Assembly (NCBI RefSeq): GCF_021378075.1
Contig: NZ_JAJUOS010000001.1
Span: 310,001 to 374,000, forward strand
Length of the DNA: 64,000 nt
Reading direction: 5' to 3'
Source: Rhodobacter flavimaris
Lineage (GTDB): Bacteria > Pseudomonadota > Alphaproteobacteria > Rhodobacterales > Rhodobacteraceae
Shown: positions 54,880 to 64,000 of the stretch, piece by piece
How positions within the stretch are numbered: the first letter of the stretch is position 1
Layout: the number at the start of each line of letters is the position of its first letter
Notes under the pieces: generated by a model
What the model was told of the DNA's origin: nothing
Databases searched by the model: none
Seen by the model: only the letters and a program-made list of their open reading frames with translations
Made by a program: the position numbers and the translations under genes

Positions 54880-56469
54880 CTAGGCGCGCAGCCAGATTGC
54901 CGCATTGGGGCCAAGCGTCAGGGTGTCCTTGTCGATCTGGGCTGCCAGCACCGGACCAACGGGTGAACCGGCCGGAGCGGGCAGGGTGACGCGGTCCGGC
55001 CCCAGATTAAACACGCAGGTCAGCGTGTCATAGCCATGCGTGCGGCGAAACGCCAGCACTGGCTCGGGTGCGTCGAGAAACTCGGTCTTGCCGGAACGCA
55101 GGGCAGGTTCAGCGCGCCGGAACGCGAGCATCGTGCGGTAGTGGTGCAGGACCGAACCCGCAGCCCCTTCCTGCGCCTCCATGTTCAGTGCAGCCTGCGG
55201 GGCCTTCACCGGCAACCAGGGCTTGACCGTGGAAAAGCCCGCATGGGAGGAGCCGTCCCAAACCATCGGCGTGCGGCACCCGTCGCGGCCCTTGTTCTCG
55301 GGCCAGAAGCGTAGACCGGGCGGATCGGTCAACTCGTAATACTCAAGCTCGGTCTCTGGCAGGCCAAGCTCTTCGCCCTGATAAATGCCGATCGTCCCCT
55401 CGAATGAGGCGAGGAGCGCGATGGCCTGCCGTGCGATGGCATCCGCCGTACCGAACGCGGCCCACCGCGTTACATGCCGGTTCACATCGTGGTTCGAGAA
55501 GGACCACGACGGCCATCCATCCGGTGCGCCCGCAAAGAACCCCTCAATCCGCGAGCGGAAATGCGCGGCGCTGAACTTGGGCCCGAGCATGTCGAAGCTA
55601 TAGGCCATGTGCAGCCGGTCGTTGCCCCTCGTGTATTCCTCCATCAGCGAGAGCGCGCGGTGCGGCTGCTCACCGACCTCGCCCACAAGGCAGCGGTCGT
55701 CATAGCAGTCCAGCAAGGCGCGGATGCGCGCCAGAAACGCCAGGTTCTCGGGGCAGTTCTTGTCGTGGAGGTGGTCCTGCATGTCGTAGGTATTGACCGG
55801 CGGCCAACGCTCGGGGTCGGGCTGCATCGGGGGATTGTCGCGCAGCGCGGCGTCATGGATGTAGTAATTGACCGTATCGAGCCGGAAGCCATCGACGCCC
55901 CGGTCAAGCCAGAACCGCAACACGTCAAGCATCTCGTCTTGAACCTCGGGGTTGCGCAGGTTTAGATCCGGTTGCTGAATCAGGAAGTTATGCAAGTAAT
56001 ACTGGCCGCGCTCGGGGGCGTATTCCCAAGCCGGACCGCCAAAGACCGATTGCCAATTGTTTGGCGGTGCGCCATCGGGGCGCGGATCGGCCCAGACATA
56101 CCAGTCGGCCTTCGCGCCGCGCTTTTTCGAGTTCGCAAACCACGGATGGCGGTCCGAGCTATGGCTGATTACCTGATCGATGATGACCTTCAGCCCCAGA
56201 TCATGCGCCCGTGCCACCAGCGCGTCGAAATCCGCAAGGCTGCCGAACAGCGGGTCGATGTCGCGGTAATTCGCCACGTCATAGCCCATGTCGGCCATCG
56301 GCGAGGTGAAGATCGGCGACAGCCACACCGCGTCCACGCCTAGAGAGGCCACATGATCCAGCCTGCGCGTAATACCGCGCAGATCGCCAATGCCGTCGCC
56401 GTTGCTGTCCTGAAAGGATCGCGGATAGATCTGGTAGATCGTGGCGCCACGCCACCATTCGCCGGACAT
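54880..56469 (-). CDS. GH13 alpha-glucosidase (oligo-1,6-/alpha-1,4-glucosidase type)
   Basis: Alpha-amylase-family hydrolase (529 aa). 'WWRGATIYQIYPRSFQDSNGDGIGDLRGI' opens the barrel; 'DAVWLSPIFTSPMADMGYDVANY' follows. Catalytic residues: nucleophile Asp198 in 'GVDGFRLDTVNYY', acid/base Glu264 in 'CLVGEVGE' and Asp328 in 'WSFSNHDVNRH'. No signal peptide, so it is likely cytosolic, splitting maltose, isomaltose or short maltodextrins. It faces away from the glg operon and may process debranching products (inference). Start after GGGAGGA; the open frame upstream is ignored. Confidence 0.92.
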   Translation of the reverse strand: MSGEWWRGATIYQIYPRSFQDSNGDGIGDLRGITRRLDHVASLGVDAVWLSPIFTSPMADMGYDVANYRDIDPLFGSLADFDALVARAHDLGLKVIIDQVISHSSDRHPWFANSKKRGAKADWYVWADPRPDGAPPNNWQSVFGGPAWEYAPERGQYYLHNFLIQQPDLNLRNPEVQDEMLDVLRFWLDRGVDGFRLDTVNYYIHDAALRDNPPMQPDPERWPPVNTYDMQDHLHDKNCPENLAFLARIRALLDCYDDRCLVGEVGEQPHRALSLMEEYTRGNDRLHMAYSFDMLGPKFSAAHFRSRIEGFFAGAPDGWPSWSFSNHDVNRHVTRWAAFGTADAIARQAIALLASFEGTIGIYQGEELGLPETELEYYELTDPPGLRFWPENKGRDGCRTPMVWDGSSHAGFSTVKPWLPVKAPQAALNMEAQEGAAGSVLHHYRTMLAFRRAEPALRSGKTEFLDAPEPVLAFRRTHGYDTLTCVFNLGPDRVTLPAPAGSPVGPVLAAQIDKDTLTLGPNAAIWLRA

Positions 56470-56606
56470 AGCGTCCTCCCCCTGCCTCAGATTCGGGCAA
56501 AGGATACCCGTCTTTGCGGTCGCAGCAAATCTTTCCCCGGGGGGGCGCTTGACGGGGTGCGCCGGGGCGCTCATCAATACGGGAAGAGACGCTGAAGGGG
56601 TTGATC

Positions 56607-59003
56607 GTGAAAGATGTTACCGCTCCCACCGCCGAGACCCTGCGCGCCGAGATTCTGCGCCATCTGACCTTTACGATGGGGAAGGATGCGGACCATGCCT
56701 CGGTCTATGACTGGCGCATGGCGCTGAGTTTCGCGATCCGCGACCGGATTGTCGAACCCTGGTTCGACGCCACGCGCCAGACCTGGAACGAGGGCCGCAA
56801 GCGCGTCTATTACCTGTCGATGGAGTTCCTGATCGGGCGCCTGCTTGAGGATGCGGCGATCAACCTTGGCCTGCGGGCTGTGGCGCGTGAAGCCATCGAA
56901 AGCCTTGGCCAAAGCTGGTCGGCTGTGGTCGAGGACGAACCCGACGCGGCACTTGGCAATGGCGGGCTTGGGCGTCTGGCGGCGTGTTACATGGAGAGCA
57001 TGGCGACGCTCGGCTGTCCCGGCTACGGCTATGGTATCCGTTACGAGCACGGCCTGTTCCGCCAGCGGTTCGAGGGCGGCCGCCAGGTCGAGACGCCCGA
57101 GGACTGGCTCAAGCAGCGGCATCCGTGGGAGTTCGAGCGCCCCGAGGCCGCCTATGTGATCGGCTTCAAGGGCGGGGTCGAGAAGCGCGGCGGCAAACCG
57201 GTCTGGGTGCCGTCTGAAACCGTGATTGCCGAGGCCTTCGACATGCCGGTGATCGGCTGGAAGGGGCGGTGGGCGAACACGCTGCGGCTTTGGTCGGCGA
57301 AGCCCACGACGCTGTTCGATCTGGATCGCTTCAACCACGGTGATTACGCGGCGGCGGCCGAACCCGAGGCGCTGGCGCGCACGCTCAGCCGGGTGCTGTA
57401 TCCCGACGACACGACCTATCAGGGCAAGGAGCTGCGCCTCAAGCAGGAATACTTCCTGACCGCAGCGGCCCTGCATGACATCATTCGACGCCATCAGGGT
57501 GGGGGCTATAGCCTGACCGATCTGCCCGACCATGTCGCCATCCAGATGAACGACACGCACCCGGCCATCGCGGGCCCCGAGCTGGTGCGCATCCTGACGG
57601 ATCTGCACGACATGCCCTTTGATCAGGCCATCGAGATTGCGGTCAAATGCCTTGGCTACACCAACCACACGCTTCTGCCCGAGGCGCTGGAGCGTTGGGC
57701 GACCTACCTGATGGGCTCGGTCCTGCCGCGCCACATGCAGATCATCGAGCAGATCGACGCCTGGCACCTGCGCACCAACCCCTCGCGCCCGCATTACGTC
57801 GGCGTGGTCAAGCACCACGAGGTGCGGATGGGCGAGCTGGCCTTCATCACCGCGCATAAGGTCAACGGCGTCTCGGCGCTGCACACCGACCTCATTAAGC
57901 AAAACCTCTTCCCCGAGTTGGACAAGCTGCACCCGGGCCGGATCATCAACCAGACCAACGGCATCACGCCGCGCCGCTGGCTGCGGATGTCGAACCCGAA
58001 CCTGTCGCATCTGATCACCGACACGATCGGCGCCGGGTGGGAGGCCGATCTGGACCGACTGCGCGAGCTTGAACCGCATATCGAGGATGCGGGCTTTCGC
58101 GATGACTTCGCCTCGGCCAAGCGCCGCAACAAGGACGCGCTGGCGAACTGGATCGCGCAGACGCAGGGCGTCAAGGTCGATCCGGCGGCGATATTCGATG
58201 TGCAGATCAAGCGCATTCATGAATACAAGCGCCAATTGCTGAACATCCTGCAAACCATCGCCGAATGGCACGAGATGCGTAGCAATCCGCAGGCCGACTA
58301 TCAGCCTCGGGTGAAGATCTTTGGCGGCAAGGCGGCGCCGGGCTATCAGACGGCCAAGGAAATCATTCGTCTTATCAACGACGTCGCAAGCGTTGTTAAT
58401 AATGACCCCTTGATCGGTGACCGGCTCAAGATCGTCTATCCCGCGAATTACAACGTCTCGATGGCCGAGCGGCTGATCCCTGCGGCGGACCTGTCAGAAC
58501 AGATCTCGACCGCCGGGAAGGAGGCGTCGGGGACGGGAAACATGAAATTCGCGCTGAACGGTGCGCTGACCATCGGCACACTCGATGGTGCCAATGTCGA
58601 GATCCGCGAACAGGTCGGCCCCGAGAACTTCTTCCTCTTCGGCCTTACCGCGCCCGAGGTGATGGAGCGTCGCAAGGATCCCGAGCACGCGCGCCACGCT
58701 ATTTTGCAAAGCCAGGCCTTGCAGGACGTGCTGCAAATGATCGCCGAAGGGCGTTTCAGCGCTGACGAACCCACGCGATATCATGGGCTTGTGCATAATA
58801 TGTGGCACTCGGACTATTTCCTGGTTGCCTCGGATTTCGAGGCCTACCGGGCGGCTCAGGTCGAGGTGGACCGCGCCTTCGCCACGCCGGATCTCTGGTG
58901 GCGAATGGCCGCACTCAATACTACACGGATGGGCTTTTTCTCGTCTGACCGGGCAATTCGTGGTTACATGAATGATATCTGGGGAACAGAGTCGGCGCTC
59001 TGA
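56607..59003 (+). CDS. glgP: Glycogen phosphorylase
   Basis: PLP enzyme (798 aa) releasing glucose-1-phosphate from glycogen. 'VYYLSMEFLIGRLLEDAAINLGL', 'DAALGNGGLGRLAACYMESMATL', 'YGYGIRYEHGLFRQRF', 'FPELDKLHPGRIINQTNGITPRRWL' and the PLP-lysine region 'EASGTGNMKFALNGALTIGTLDGANVEI' are intact. I start at GTG 56607, six bases after GAAGGGG; TTG 56601 is too close to that site. First gene of the glg run; glgB follows after 9 bases. Confidence 0.95.
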   Translation: MKDVTAPTAETLRAEILRHLTFTMGKDADHASVYDWRMALSFAIRDRIVEPWFDATRQTWNEGRKRVYYLSMEFLIGRLLEDAAINLGLRAVAREAIESLGQSWSAVVEDEPDAALGNGGLGRLAACYMESMATLGCPGYGYGIRYEHGLFRQRFEGGRQVETPEDWLKQRHPWEFERPEAAYVIGFKGGVEKRGGKPVWVPSETVIAEAFDMPVIGWKGRWANTLRLWSAKPTTLFDLDRFNHGDYAAAAEPEALARTLSRVLYPDDTTYQGKELRLKQEYFLTAAALHDIIRRHQGGGYSLTDLPDHVAIQMNDTHPAIAGPELVRILTDLHDMPFDQAIEIAVKCLGYTNHTLLPEALERWATYLMGSVLPRHMQIIEQIDAWHLRTNPSRPHYVGVVKHHEVRMGELAFITAHKVNGVSALHTDLIKQNLFPELDKLHPGRIINQTNGITPRRWLRMSNPNLSHLITDTIGAGWEADLDRLRELEPHIEDAGFRDDFASAKRRNKDALANWIAQTQGVKVDPAAIFDVQIKRIHEYKRQLLNILQTIAEWHEMRSNPQADYQPRVKIFGGKAAPGYQTAKEIIRLINDVASVVNNDPLIGDRLKIVYPANYNVSMAERLIPAADLSEQISTAGKEASGTGNMKFALNGALTIGTLDGANVEIREQVGPENFFLFGLTAPEVMERRKDPEHARHAILQSQALQDVLQMIAEGRFSADEPTRYHGLVHNMWHSDYFLVASDFEAYRAAQVEVDRAFATPDLWWRMAALNTTRMGFFSSDRAIRGYMNDIWGTESAL

Positions 59004-59012
59004 GAGGGCAGG

Positions 59013-61160
59013 ATGGATCTGATCGACCGCAACGAGGCTCTGGCGCTGGCGCAAGGTCGGCACGAGGACCCGTTTGCGGTGCTTGGCTGGCACGAGGGGC
59101 GCATCGTGGCGCTGATTCCGGATGCGGAGCGGCTGTGGGTTGTCGCTGAGAAGGAAGTTGAGTTAACGCCCGTAAGTAACGGTATTTTTGTAGGAAACAC
59201 TAAATCAAAGGTGTATCGCCTCCGCGCGCAGAACGCGCATGGGACATGGGAATTCGAAGATCCTTATCGCTTCGGGCCGGTTTTGGGCGAGATCGACGAA
59301 TACCTGATCGGTGAGGGAACGCATCGGCGGTTGTGGCAGGCGCTCGGGGCGCACGTGATCACCCATGAGGGGTGTGAAGGTGTTCATTTCTCGGTCTGGG
59401 CGCCTTCTGCGCGCCGGGTCTCGGTCGTTGGCGGGTTCAACAATTGGGACGGGCGTCGCAATCAGATGCGTCGCCGTGGCGCGACCGGCGTGTGGGAGAT
59501 TTTTCTGCCCGGCCTGAGCGTTGGCGAGGCCTATAAATACGAGATCGTCGGGCCAGACGGCTCCGTTCAGCCGCTCAAGGCCGACCCGCTTGGGTTCGGG
59601 GCCGAGCACGCACCGCAAACGGCCTCGGTCGTGCGACAACTTGGTGTGCATGGCTGGGCGGACGAGGGCTGGATGACCCGCCGTGAAGCCACACAAAACA
59701 TCCACCAACCGATTTCGATCTACGAAGTTCATCTGGGCTCCTGGCGCCGCGTCTGGGGTGAGGGCGGCAGGCCGCTGAGCTACTTCGATCTCGCCTCGCA
59801 ACTCATTGATTACGTAACAGATATGGGTTTTACCCATATCGAGCTGCTGCCGATTAGCGAGCATCCATTCGACGGCAGTTGGGGTTATCAGCCCATCGGG
59901 CTTTACGCACCGACGATCCGTCACGGCCGCCCCGAGGAATTTGCGGCTCTGATCGACGCCGCGCATCAGCGCGGGATCGGGGTCATTCTCGATTGGGTGC
60001 CCGGCCATTTCCCGACGGATGATCACGGCCTGCGGCGCTTCGACGGGACCGCGCTGTACGAGCATGAAGACCCGAAAGAGGGGTTCCACCGTGACTGGAA
60101 CACGCTGATCTACAACTACGGCCGGCGCGAGGTGTCGAACTACCTGCTCGCCAACGCATTGTTCTGGCTTGAGGAATACCATCTCGACGGGCTGCGCGTC
60201 GATGCGGTGGCCTCGATGCTCTACCGCGATTATTCCCGCCCACAGGGTGAGTGGGTTCCCAACCAGTTCGGTGGGCGCGAGAACCTGGAAGCGATCGAGT
60301 TCCTCAAGGCGATGAACGCGCAGGCCTATGGCGGCGCGCCGGGGATCATCACCGTGGCCGAGGAAAGCACCGCCTTTCCGGGTGTCAGCCGCCCGGTGCA
60401 TGAAGGCGGGCTAGGCTTTGGCTTCAAGTGGAACATGGGCTGGATGAACGATACGCTGCGCTATTTCTCGCGCGATCCGATCCATCGCCGTTTCCACCAT
60501 AATGAACTTACCTTTGCGAGTTCATATGTTTACAGCGAGAACTTTATCCTTCCGATTAGCCATGACGAGGTGGTGCACGGCAAGGGCTCGATGCTTGGCA
60601 AGATGCCCGGCAACGATGTGGAAAAGTTCGCGAACCTGCGCGCTTTCTATGCGTTCCAATGGGCGCATCCCGGCAAGAAGCTGCTCTTCATGGGGCAAGA
60701 GTTCGCGCAGGGGCGTGAATGGGCCCATGCGGGCGAGCTGGACTGGGGGTTGCTTGACCACCCGGCCCATGCGGGCGTGCAGCGACTGGTGAAGGACCTC
60801 AACCACCTTTACCGCGCCCACAAGGCCCTGCATTGGGGCGATTGCGACCCCGAGGGGTTCTCTTGGATCGAGCCCGACGATGCGGATCGCTCAGTCTTCG
60901 TTTTCCAGCGCTGTGCACCGGGCGAGGCACCCGTGGTGGTCGCCGCGAACCTGACGCCGATCGAGCGCCAGATGCGCATCGGGCTGCCGCAGGGCGGCGC
61001 CTGGACGGAAATCCTGAACACCGACAGCGCGCATTATGGCGGCGCGAACCGGGGCAATCTGGGTGCCTTGGGCGCGCAGGCACAGCCATGGTCACGCTGC
61101 GATTACAGTGCCGAGGTATATTTGCCGCCACTGGCGGTCGTGATGTTGGCGCCGCTCTAG
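59013..61160 (+). CDS. glgB: 1,4-alpha-glucan branching enzyme GlgB
   Basis: Forms alpha-1,6 branches in glycogen (715 aa). An N-terminal N1 domain ('[10 protein letters not shown]') and CBM48 ('[25 protein letters not shown]') precede the GH13 barrel. The barrel has '[32 protein letters not shown]', nucleophile Asp in '[18 protein letters not shown]', Glu in '[12 protein letters not shown]' and Asp in '[15 protein letters not shown]'. It contains AT-rich, rare-codon patches (59155-59220 and 60500-60565) and a perfect hairpin at 59820-59840, unlike its neighbours. Confidence 0.95.
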   Translation: MDLIDRNEALALAQGRHEDPFAVLGWHEGRIVALIPDAERLWVVAEKEVELTPVSNGIFVGNTKSKVYRLRAQNAHGTWEFEDPYRFGPVLGEIDEYLIGEGTHRRLWQALGAHVITHEGCEGVHFSVWAPSARRVSVVGGFNNWDGRRNQMRRRGATGVWEIFLPGLSVGEAYKYEIVGPDGSVQPLKADPLGFGAEHAPQTASVVRQLGVHGWADEGWMTRREATQNIHQPISIYEVHLGSWRRVWGEGGRPLSYFDLASQLIDYVTDMGFTHIELLPISEHPFDGSWGYQPIGLYAPTIRHGRPEEFAALIDAAHQRGIGVILDWVPGHFPTDDHGLRRFDGTALYEHEDPKEGFHRDWNTLIYNYGRREVSNYLLANALFWLEEYHLDGLRVDAVASMLYRDYSRPQGEWVPNQFGGRENLEAIEFLKAMNAQAYGGAPGIITVAEESTAFPGVSRPVHEGGLGFGFKWNMGWMNDTLRYFSRDPIHRRFHHNELTFASSYVYSENFILPISHDEVVHGKGSMLGKMPGNDVEKFANLRAFYAFQWAHPGKKLLFMGQEFAQGREWAHAGELDWGLLDHPAHAGVQRLVKDLNHLYRAHKALHWGDCDPEGFSWIEPDDADRSVFVFQRCAPGEAPVVVAANLTPIERQMRIGLPQGGAWTEILNTDSAHYGGANRGNLGALGAQAQPWSRCDYSAEVYLPPLAVVMLAPL

Positions 61161-61179
61161 CGCGCCGAGAGGGGGAGTG

Positions 61180-62451
61180 ATGAAACCGCAACCGAACCAG
61201 CGTTTATCTTCTCAGGCGATGGCCTTCGTTCTGGCCGGGGGGCGCGGCTCGCGCCTGAATGAGCTGACCGACCGCCGCGCCAAACCCGCCGTTTATTTCG
61301 GCGGCAAGACGCGCATCATCGACTTTGCGCTCTCGAACGCGCTGAACTCGGGTATCCGCAAGATGGCGATTGCCACGCAATACAAGGCGCATAGCCTGAT
61401 CCGGCACATGCAGCGCGGCTGGAACTTCTTCCGGGCCGAGCGCAACGAATACCTCGATATCCTGCCCGCCTCGCAGCGTGTTGATGAAAGCAAGTGGTAT
61501 CTAGGCACCGCCGACGCCGTGGCCCAGAACATCGACATCATCGAGGATTACGACGTGCGCTATGTCGTCATCCTAGCGGGCGACCACGTCTACAAGATGG
61601 ATTACGAGGTGATGCTGCGCCAGCACGTGGACACTGACGCCGACGTCACCATCGGTTGCCTGACCGTCCCGCGCGAGGAAGCCTCGGCATTCGGTTGCAT
61701 GGCAGTAGATGCAAGCGGGCAGATCACTGAATTCCTCGAGAAGCCCAAGAACCCGCCAGGAATGCCGGGCGATCCAGATCACAGCCTCGTCTCGATGGGT
61801 ATCTATGTCTTCGACTGGCAATTCCTGCGCGAGCTGCTGCTCCGCGACGCCGAAGACCCGAACTCGAGCCACGATTTCGGCCATGACCTGATCCCGCAGA
61901 TCGTGAAATTTGGAAAGGCCATGGCGCATAAGTTCAGCGAAAGCTGCGTGACCTCGGGGCTTGAGACCGAGCCTTACTGGCGCGACGTGGGCACGATCGA
62001 TGCCTTCTGGCAGGCCAATATCGACCTGACAGATTTCACGCCTAAGCTCGATCTTTACGACAACGCCTGGCCGATCTGGACCTATGCCGAACTGGTTCCG
62101 CCCGCGAAGTTCATCCATGACGAGGACGGGCGGCGCGGCTCGGCGGTGTCGTCGCTGGTCGCGGGGGATTGCATCGTCTCGGGCTCCGAGGTGCGCAATA
62201 CCTTGCTGTTCACGGGCTGCCGTGCGCACAGCTTTTCCACGCTCGATTACGTCGTGGCGCTGCCCTACGCGGATATCGGTCGAAAGGCGCAGCTGAGCCG
62301 TTGCGTGATCGACCGCGGCGTGCAGATCCCGCAGGGGCTCGTCGTCGGTGAAGATCCCGAGGAGGACGCCAAGTGGTTCCGCCGCACCGAAGGCGGTGTC
62401 GTGCTGATCACGCAGGCGATGCTTGACAAACGCGCGGCGGTGTTGGGCTAA
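61180..62451 (+). CDS. glgC: Glucose-1-phosphate adenylyltransferase GlgC
   Basis: Makes ADP-glucose, the committed step of bacterial glycogen synthesis (423 aa). Nucleotide-binding '[46 protein letters not shown]' is shown in part here as '[20 protein letters not shown]'. Further blocks are '[16 protein letters not shown]', '[18 protein letters not shown]', '[15 protein letters not shown]' and '[17 protein letters not shown]'. A beta-helix C-terminus follows. ATG 61180 is preferred to GTG 61177 for spacing to GAGGGGGA. Allosteric control by fructose-6-phosphate/pyruvate-type effectors is known for alphaproteobacterial GlgC but not visible here. Confidence 0.95.
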   Translation: MKPQPNQRLSSQAMAFVLAGGRGSRLNELTDRRAKPAVYFGGKTRIIDFALSNALNSGIRKMAIATQYKAHSLIRHMQRGWNFFRAERNEYLDILPASQRVDESKWYLGTADAVAQNIDIIEDYDVRYVVILAGDHVYKMDYEVMLRQHVDTDADVTIGCLTVPREEASAFGCMAVDASGQITEFLEKPKNPPGMPGDPDHSLVSMGIYVFDWQFLRELLLRDAEDPNSSHDFGHDLIPQIVKFGKAMAHKFSESCVTSGLETEPYWRDVGTIDAFWQANIDLTDFTPKLDLYDNAWPIWTYAELVPPAKFIHDEDGRRGSAVSSLVAGDCIVSGSEVRNTLLFTGCRAHSFSTLDYVVALPYADIGRKAQLSRCVIDRGVQIPQGLVVGEDPEEDAKWFRRTEGGVVLITQAMLDKRAAVLG

Positions 62452-62467
62452 GGCAAAGGGAAGTCGT

Positions 62468-63895
62468 ATGAAACGCGTTCTGTCAGTGGCCTCCGAGGCC
62501 GTGCCATTGGTCAAGACCGGGGGGCTGGCGGATGTCGTCGGCGCCTTGCCCGCGGCACTCAGCGGGCAGGGCTGGCAGATGCGCGTCCTGATCCCGGCCT
62601 ATCGCGGCGTGCTCGACAAGCTCGGCAAGACCAAGGTGGTCTGGAGCGACGATGATCTCTTTGGCGGCCCCGCCCGTGTGGTTCTGGGCAAGGTGGGCGG
62701 GGTTGAGGCCATGGCGCTCGACGCGCCGCATCTGTTTGACCGAGCTGGTGGTCCGTATTCGGACGGGCAGGGTGATTACTGGGATAATGCCGAACGCTTC
62801 GCGGCCCTCAGCTGGGTTGCGGCAAGGATCGCGCGCGATGGTGTGGGTGACTGGCGGCCCGATGTGCTACATGCCCATGACTGGCAAGGCGCGCTGGCCC
62901 CTGGATACATGCGTTACTGGGGTGTCGGCATTCCCTCGGTCCTGACGATCCACAACATGGCCTTTCAGGGCCGCGTCGGCGCCAACAAGATCAGTGCGCT
63001 GCGCCTACCGCCCGAGCAGTTCACCCCCGATGGCTACGAATATTGGGGCGATATCTCGACCCTCAAGGCCGGTCTGACGGCCACTGACGCGATTACCACC
63101 GTCAGTCCTCGTTACGCCGAAGAGCTGATGCGCGGTGAGTTCGGCCTGGGGCTCGAAGGCGTCATTCAGGCGCGGGCCGCATCGGTGCATGGCTTCCTGA
63201 ACGGAATTGACCCCGAGGTCTGGTCGCCCGATGCGGACCCGCACATCACACCCTTTACTGCGGCGCGCATGGCCGGCAAGGCGCGTAACCGGGCGGCGCT
63301 TGAGGCCGAATTCGGCCTTGAAGTGCCCGGCCCGCTGGCAATCCTCGTGTCTCGCCTGACGCCGCAAAAGGGGATCGATCTGCTGCCCGGCGCGCTGGAG
63401 GACTTCATCGCCGGGGGCGGCGGGCTGGCCATTCTGGGTTCGGGCGATGCCTGGGCCGAGGACATGGTGCGCGGCCTTGCCACCCGCTATCCGGGCCGCG
63501 TCGGCGTTCGCATCGGCTATGACGAGGCGCTCAGTCACCGCATGTTCGCGGGCGGCGATGCGGTTCTGGTGCCCTCGCGGTTCGAACCATGCGGCCTGAC
63601 CCAGCTTTACGGCCTGCGCTATGGGTGCGTGCCTGTCGTCGCGGCCGTCGGCGGGCTTGCCGACACCGTCATCGGCGCGACCCCCGCGACCGAGGCTGCA
63701 GGCGCCGCGACCGGCATCGTCTTCCACCCTGTGGATGAGCTTGCCCTGCGCCAGTCCATGCGCCGTCTGCTTTCGCTTTACGCCGACTGCAAGGGATGGG
63801 CCGCGATGGTGCGGCGCGGAATGAAGGCCGATTGGGGCTGGGAAGCCTCGGCCGCGCGCTATGCCGCGCTTTATGACAGCCTCATCGCGCCATGA
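62468..63895 (+). CDS. glgA: Glycogen synthase GlgA (GT5)
   Basis: Transfers glucose from ADP-glucose to the growing glucan (475 aa). 'VLSVASEAVPLVKTGGLADVVGALPAAL' holds the KTGGL substrate motif (16-20). 'DVLHAHDWQGAL', 'SVLTIHNMAFQG', 'TTVSPRYAEEL', 'NGIDPEVWSP', 'LVSRLTPQKGIDLL' and 'VPSRFEPCGLTQLYGLRYG' with the catalytic Glu follow. Its stop overlaps the glgX start (ATGA). Confidence 0.95.
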   Translation: MKRVLSVASEAVPLVKTGGLADVVGALPAALSGQGWQMRVLIPAYRGVLDKLGKTKVVWSDDDLFGGPARVVLGKVGGVEAMALDAPHLFDRAGGPYSDGQGDYWDNAERFAALSWVAARIARDGVGDWRPDVLHAHDWQGALAPGYMRYWGVGIPSVLTIHNMAFQGRVGANKISALRLPPEQFTPDGYEYWGDISTLKAGLTATDAITTVSPRYAEELMRGEFGLGLEGVIQARAASVHGFLNGIDPEVWSPDADPHITPFTAARMAGKARNRAALEAEFGLEVPGPLAILVSRLTPQKGIDLLPGALEDFIAGGGGLAILGSGDAWAEDMVRGLATRYPGRVGVRIGYDEALSHRMFAGGDAVLVPSRFEPCGLTQLYGLRYGCVPVVAAVGGLADTVIGATPATEAAGAATGIVFHPVDELALRQSMRRLLSLYADCKGWAAMVRRGMKADWGWEASAARYAALYDSLIAP

Positions 63896-64000
63896 GGATC
63901 GAGCCGGGCAACAGCGATCGGCTTGGCGCCCGGCTGACGGCTGATGGGGTGAACTTTGCGCTGTTCTCGGCCCATGCCGAACGGGTCGAGCTGTGCCTGT
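63892..64000 (+). CDS. glgX: Glycogen debranching enzyme GlgX, N-terminal end (partial)
   Basis: The frame starts at the ATGA overlap with glgA and runs off the window after 36 codons: 'GNSDRLGARLTADGVNFALF' then 'SAHAERVELCL'. The 'P.G......GV.FA.FS..A..VELCL' pattern is the CBM48 start of GlgX/isoamylase, and glgX is the expected last gene of this operon. The catalytic part is not in the window. Confidence 0.85.
   Translation, partial: MRIEPGNSDRLGARLTADGVNFALFSAHAERVELCL

Noticed and set aside
56574..58271. 565-codon open frame opposite glgP
   Set aside because: Shadow of glgP; no family features, and glgP motifs cover the region.

Overview
The window is a GC-rich, densely packed stretch of a bacterial chromosome. 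It most likely comes from an alphaproteobacterium of the order Rhodobacterales (Rhodobacter/Paracoccus/Thioclava-like). The assignment rests on gene content and order: yajC-secD-secF followed by a small Mth938-type gene and ccmABCDG; the nifR3(dusB)-ntrB-ntrC-ntrY-ntrX-trkA-trkH-hfq-hflX run; a fused ispDF; an NtrC without the GAFTGA motif, as known from R. capsulatus; a 'component of SufBCD complex' membrane protein; and a palindrome-plus-'gaggtatttg..caagaagaa' intergenic repeat that I recall from this group. No tRNA, rRNA, insertion sequence, prophage, CRISPR array or plasmid signature was seen, and no intergenic gap exceeds about 225 bases.

Layout. 1-2.4 kb: end of an exopolysaccharide locus (tail of an O-antigen-ligase-like membrane protein, Wzc-type tyrosine autokinase). 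2.5-6.4 kb: dusA, a TauE-type exporter, mazG and a divergent M20 amidohydrolase. 6.5-12.7 kb: one operon-like run for protein export (yajC, secD, secF) and cytochrome c maturation (ccmA, B, C, D, G), with many ATGA overlaps. 12.7-17.5 kb: hpt coupled to a small membrane protein, a COQ10/RatA-like START protein, an ammonium transporter, pncC, pgpA and ispDF. 17.7-29.5 kb: nitrogen regulation (dusB, NtrBC, NtrYX), potassium uptake (TrkAH), Hfq and HflX. 29.5-42.1 kb: penicillin-acylase-family hydrolase, a 3-hydroxyisobutyrate-dehydrogenase-like enzyme, ssb, a lytic transglycosylase, a SYLF lipoprotein, hemB, a SufBCD-associated membrane protein, mfd, a small ABM-domain protein and guaA. 42.2-48.6 kb: branched-chain amino-acid ABC transporter livKGFHM (minus strand) with a GlxA/AraC-type regulator upstream. 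48.8-54.9 kb: class II DAHP synthase, a PAS_5 protein, yicC, gmk, a gamma-carbonic-anhydrase-like protein, two small or uncharacterised genes and a soluble PhoR-like kinase. 54.9-64 kb: glycogen metabolism, with an alpha-glucosidase facing away from glgP-glgB-glgC-glgA-glgX (glgX runs off the window).

How the parts work together. Most genes are core housekeeping. NtrB/NtrC, NtrY/NtrX, the ammonium transporter and the Liv transporter form a nitrogen-acquisition theme. The glg operon encodes a complete ADP-glucose route to glycogen and its phosphorolytic and debranching breakdown. SecDF-YajC and the Ccm proteins both serve periplasmic protein biogenesis.

I did not find a clearly new biological system. 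The points most worth checking are the GAFTGA-less NtrC and NtrX, a probable CTG start for hflX overlapping the hfq stop, a leaderless-looking mfd promoter, a degenerate receiver-like protein opposite an orphan cytosolic PhoR, several unannotated small membrane proteins, and unusual AT-rich rare-codon patches with a perfect hairpin inside glgB. All coordinates come from reading the sequence by eye; no database search was run.
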